From Planctomicrobium sp. (GTDB lineage: Bacteria; Planctomycetota; Planctomycetia; Planctomycetales; Planctomycetaceae), in NCBI GenBank assembly GCA_018659505.1, contig JABJMI010000269.1:1-6294 (forward strand): a stretch of DNA of 6,294 nucleotides. Reading direction: 5' to 3'. Below are positions 6,095 through 6,294 of this stretch, in pieces (the first letter of the stretch is position 1; every line of letters begins with the position of its first letter). Below the pieces are notes generated by a model. The model was not told the origin of the DNA. It saw nothing but the letters and a program-made list of their open reading frames with translations, and did no database searches. A program made the position numbers and the translations under genes.

Positions 6095-6211
6095 TCAAAT
6101 TTTTCCGCCAAGTCCAACCGTCTGCATGAAAAAAGTCACTAAACCCATCATTAGAAGAGGCAGGAATTCAAACAGTGGAAGAGCACCGAAATCGATCCAA
6201 ATGGGAATCAT
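6095..6211 (-). CDS. Possible 38-residue hydrophobic membrane peptide
   Basis: An ATG-started ORF encodes 38 residues beginning MIPIWIDFGALPLFEF and ending TVGLGGKI. Residues 11-29 are almost entirely hydrophobic and would make one transmembrane helix. It ends 33 bases before cpaA and is on the same strand. No clear Shine-Dalgarno precedes the ATG (only TGGAC), and I do not recognise a family. It could be a small membrane component associated with the Tad locus, or chance. The strand and location fit a real gene, but the length gives little statistical support. Confidence 0.35.
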   Translation of the reverse strand: MIPIWIDFGALPLFEFLPLLMMGLVTFFMQTVGLGGKI

Positions 6212-6255
6212 GATTTTGTCCAGTGGGAGACAAACGATGGAAACGGAACAAAGAT

Positions 6256-6294
6256 TTACTTAAAAATGTTTTCGAGTTGAGAACGGGAACCGCC
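6256..6294 (-). CDS. C-terminal end of an unidentified upstream gene (runs off right edge)
   Basis: The last bases of the window read on the minus strand as 12 codons ending QLENIFK then TAA at 6258-6256. Codon use looks like that of the neighbouring genes, and the position directly upstream of cpaA is where a Flp pilin gene often sits. Twelve residues are too few to assign a family, and the other two minus-strand frames are not excluded. Confidence 0.35.
   Translation of the reverse strand, partial: GGSRSQLENIFK

Overview
The window holds the assembly half of a Tad/Flp (tight-adherence, type IVc) pilus locus, all on the minus strand and therefore read from right to left, followed by the start of a housekeeping gene. 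The organism is a mid-GC bacterium. The PyrH and CpaE sequences and the loosely packed gene order look most like Planctomycetota to me, but that is a remembered resemblance, not a search result.

In transcription order: at the right edge, about 12 codons of an unidentified upstream gene and a possible 38-residue hydrophobic ORF. Next come the prepilin peptidase cpaA/tadV (5507-6061) and a strong terminator (5465-5493). Then follow cpaB/rcpC, a periplasmic SAF-domain protein (4201-5280), and an unusually long 346-base gap containing several inverted repeats. After this comes the outer-membrane secretin cpaC/rcpA (2077-3854), a strong hairpin, and the TadZ/CpaE ATPase-like localisation protein (761-1954). 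A second terminator (576-604) precedes pyrH (UMP kinase), which runs off the left edge after 178 residues.

In the Tad model, CpaA matures the Flp pilin at the inner membrane. CpaC forms the outer-membrane pore, CpaB sits in the periplasm and supports the pore, and CpaE positions the machine at the membrane. The motor ATPase (CpaF/TadA), the platform proteins (TadB/TadC) and the minor pilins are not in this window, and the cluster stops at a terminator after cpaE, so they must be encoded elsewhere.

The most notable observation is that cpaC is broken by an exact, head-to-tail 23-bp duplication (3490-3512 and 3513-3535). Removing one copy restores a single 584-codon secretin frame. The duplicated unit begins with TTTC and is followed by another TTTC, the arrangement expected from replication slippage between 4-bp repeats. 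It could be a reversible on/off switch for the pilus, a recent loss-of-function mutation, or a sequencing/assembly artefact. No mobile element, CRISPR array, tRNA or rRNA was seen.
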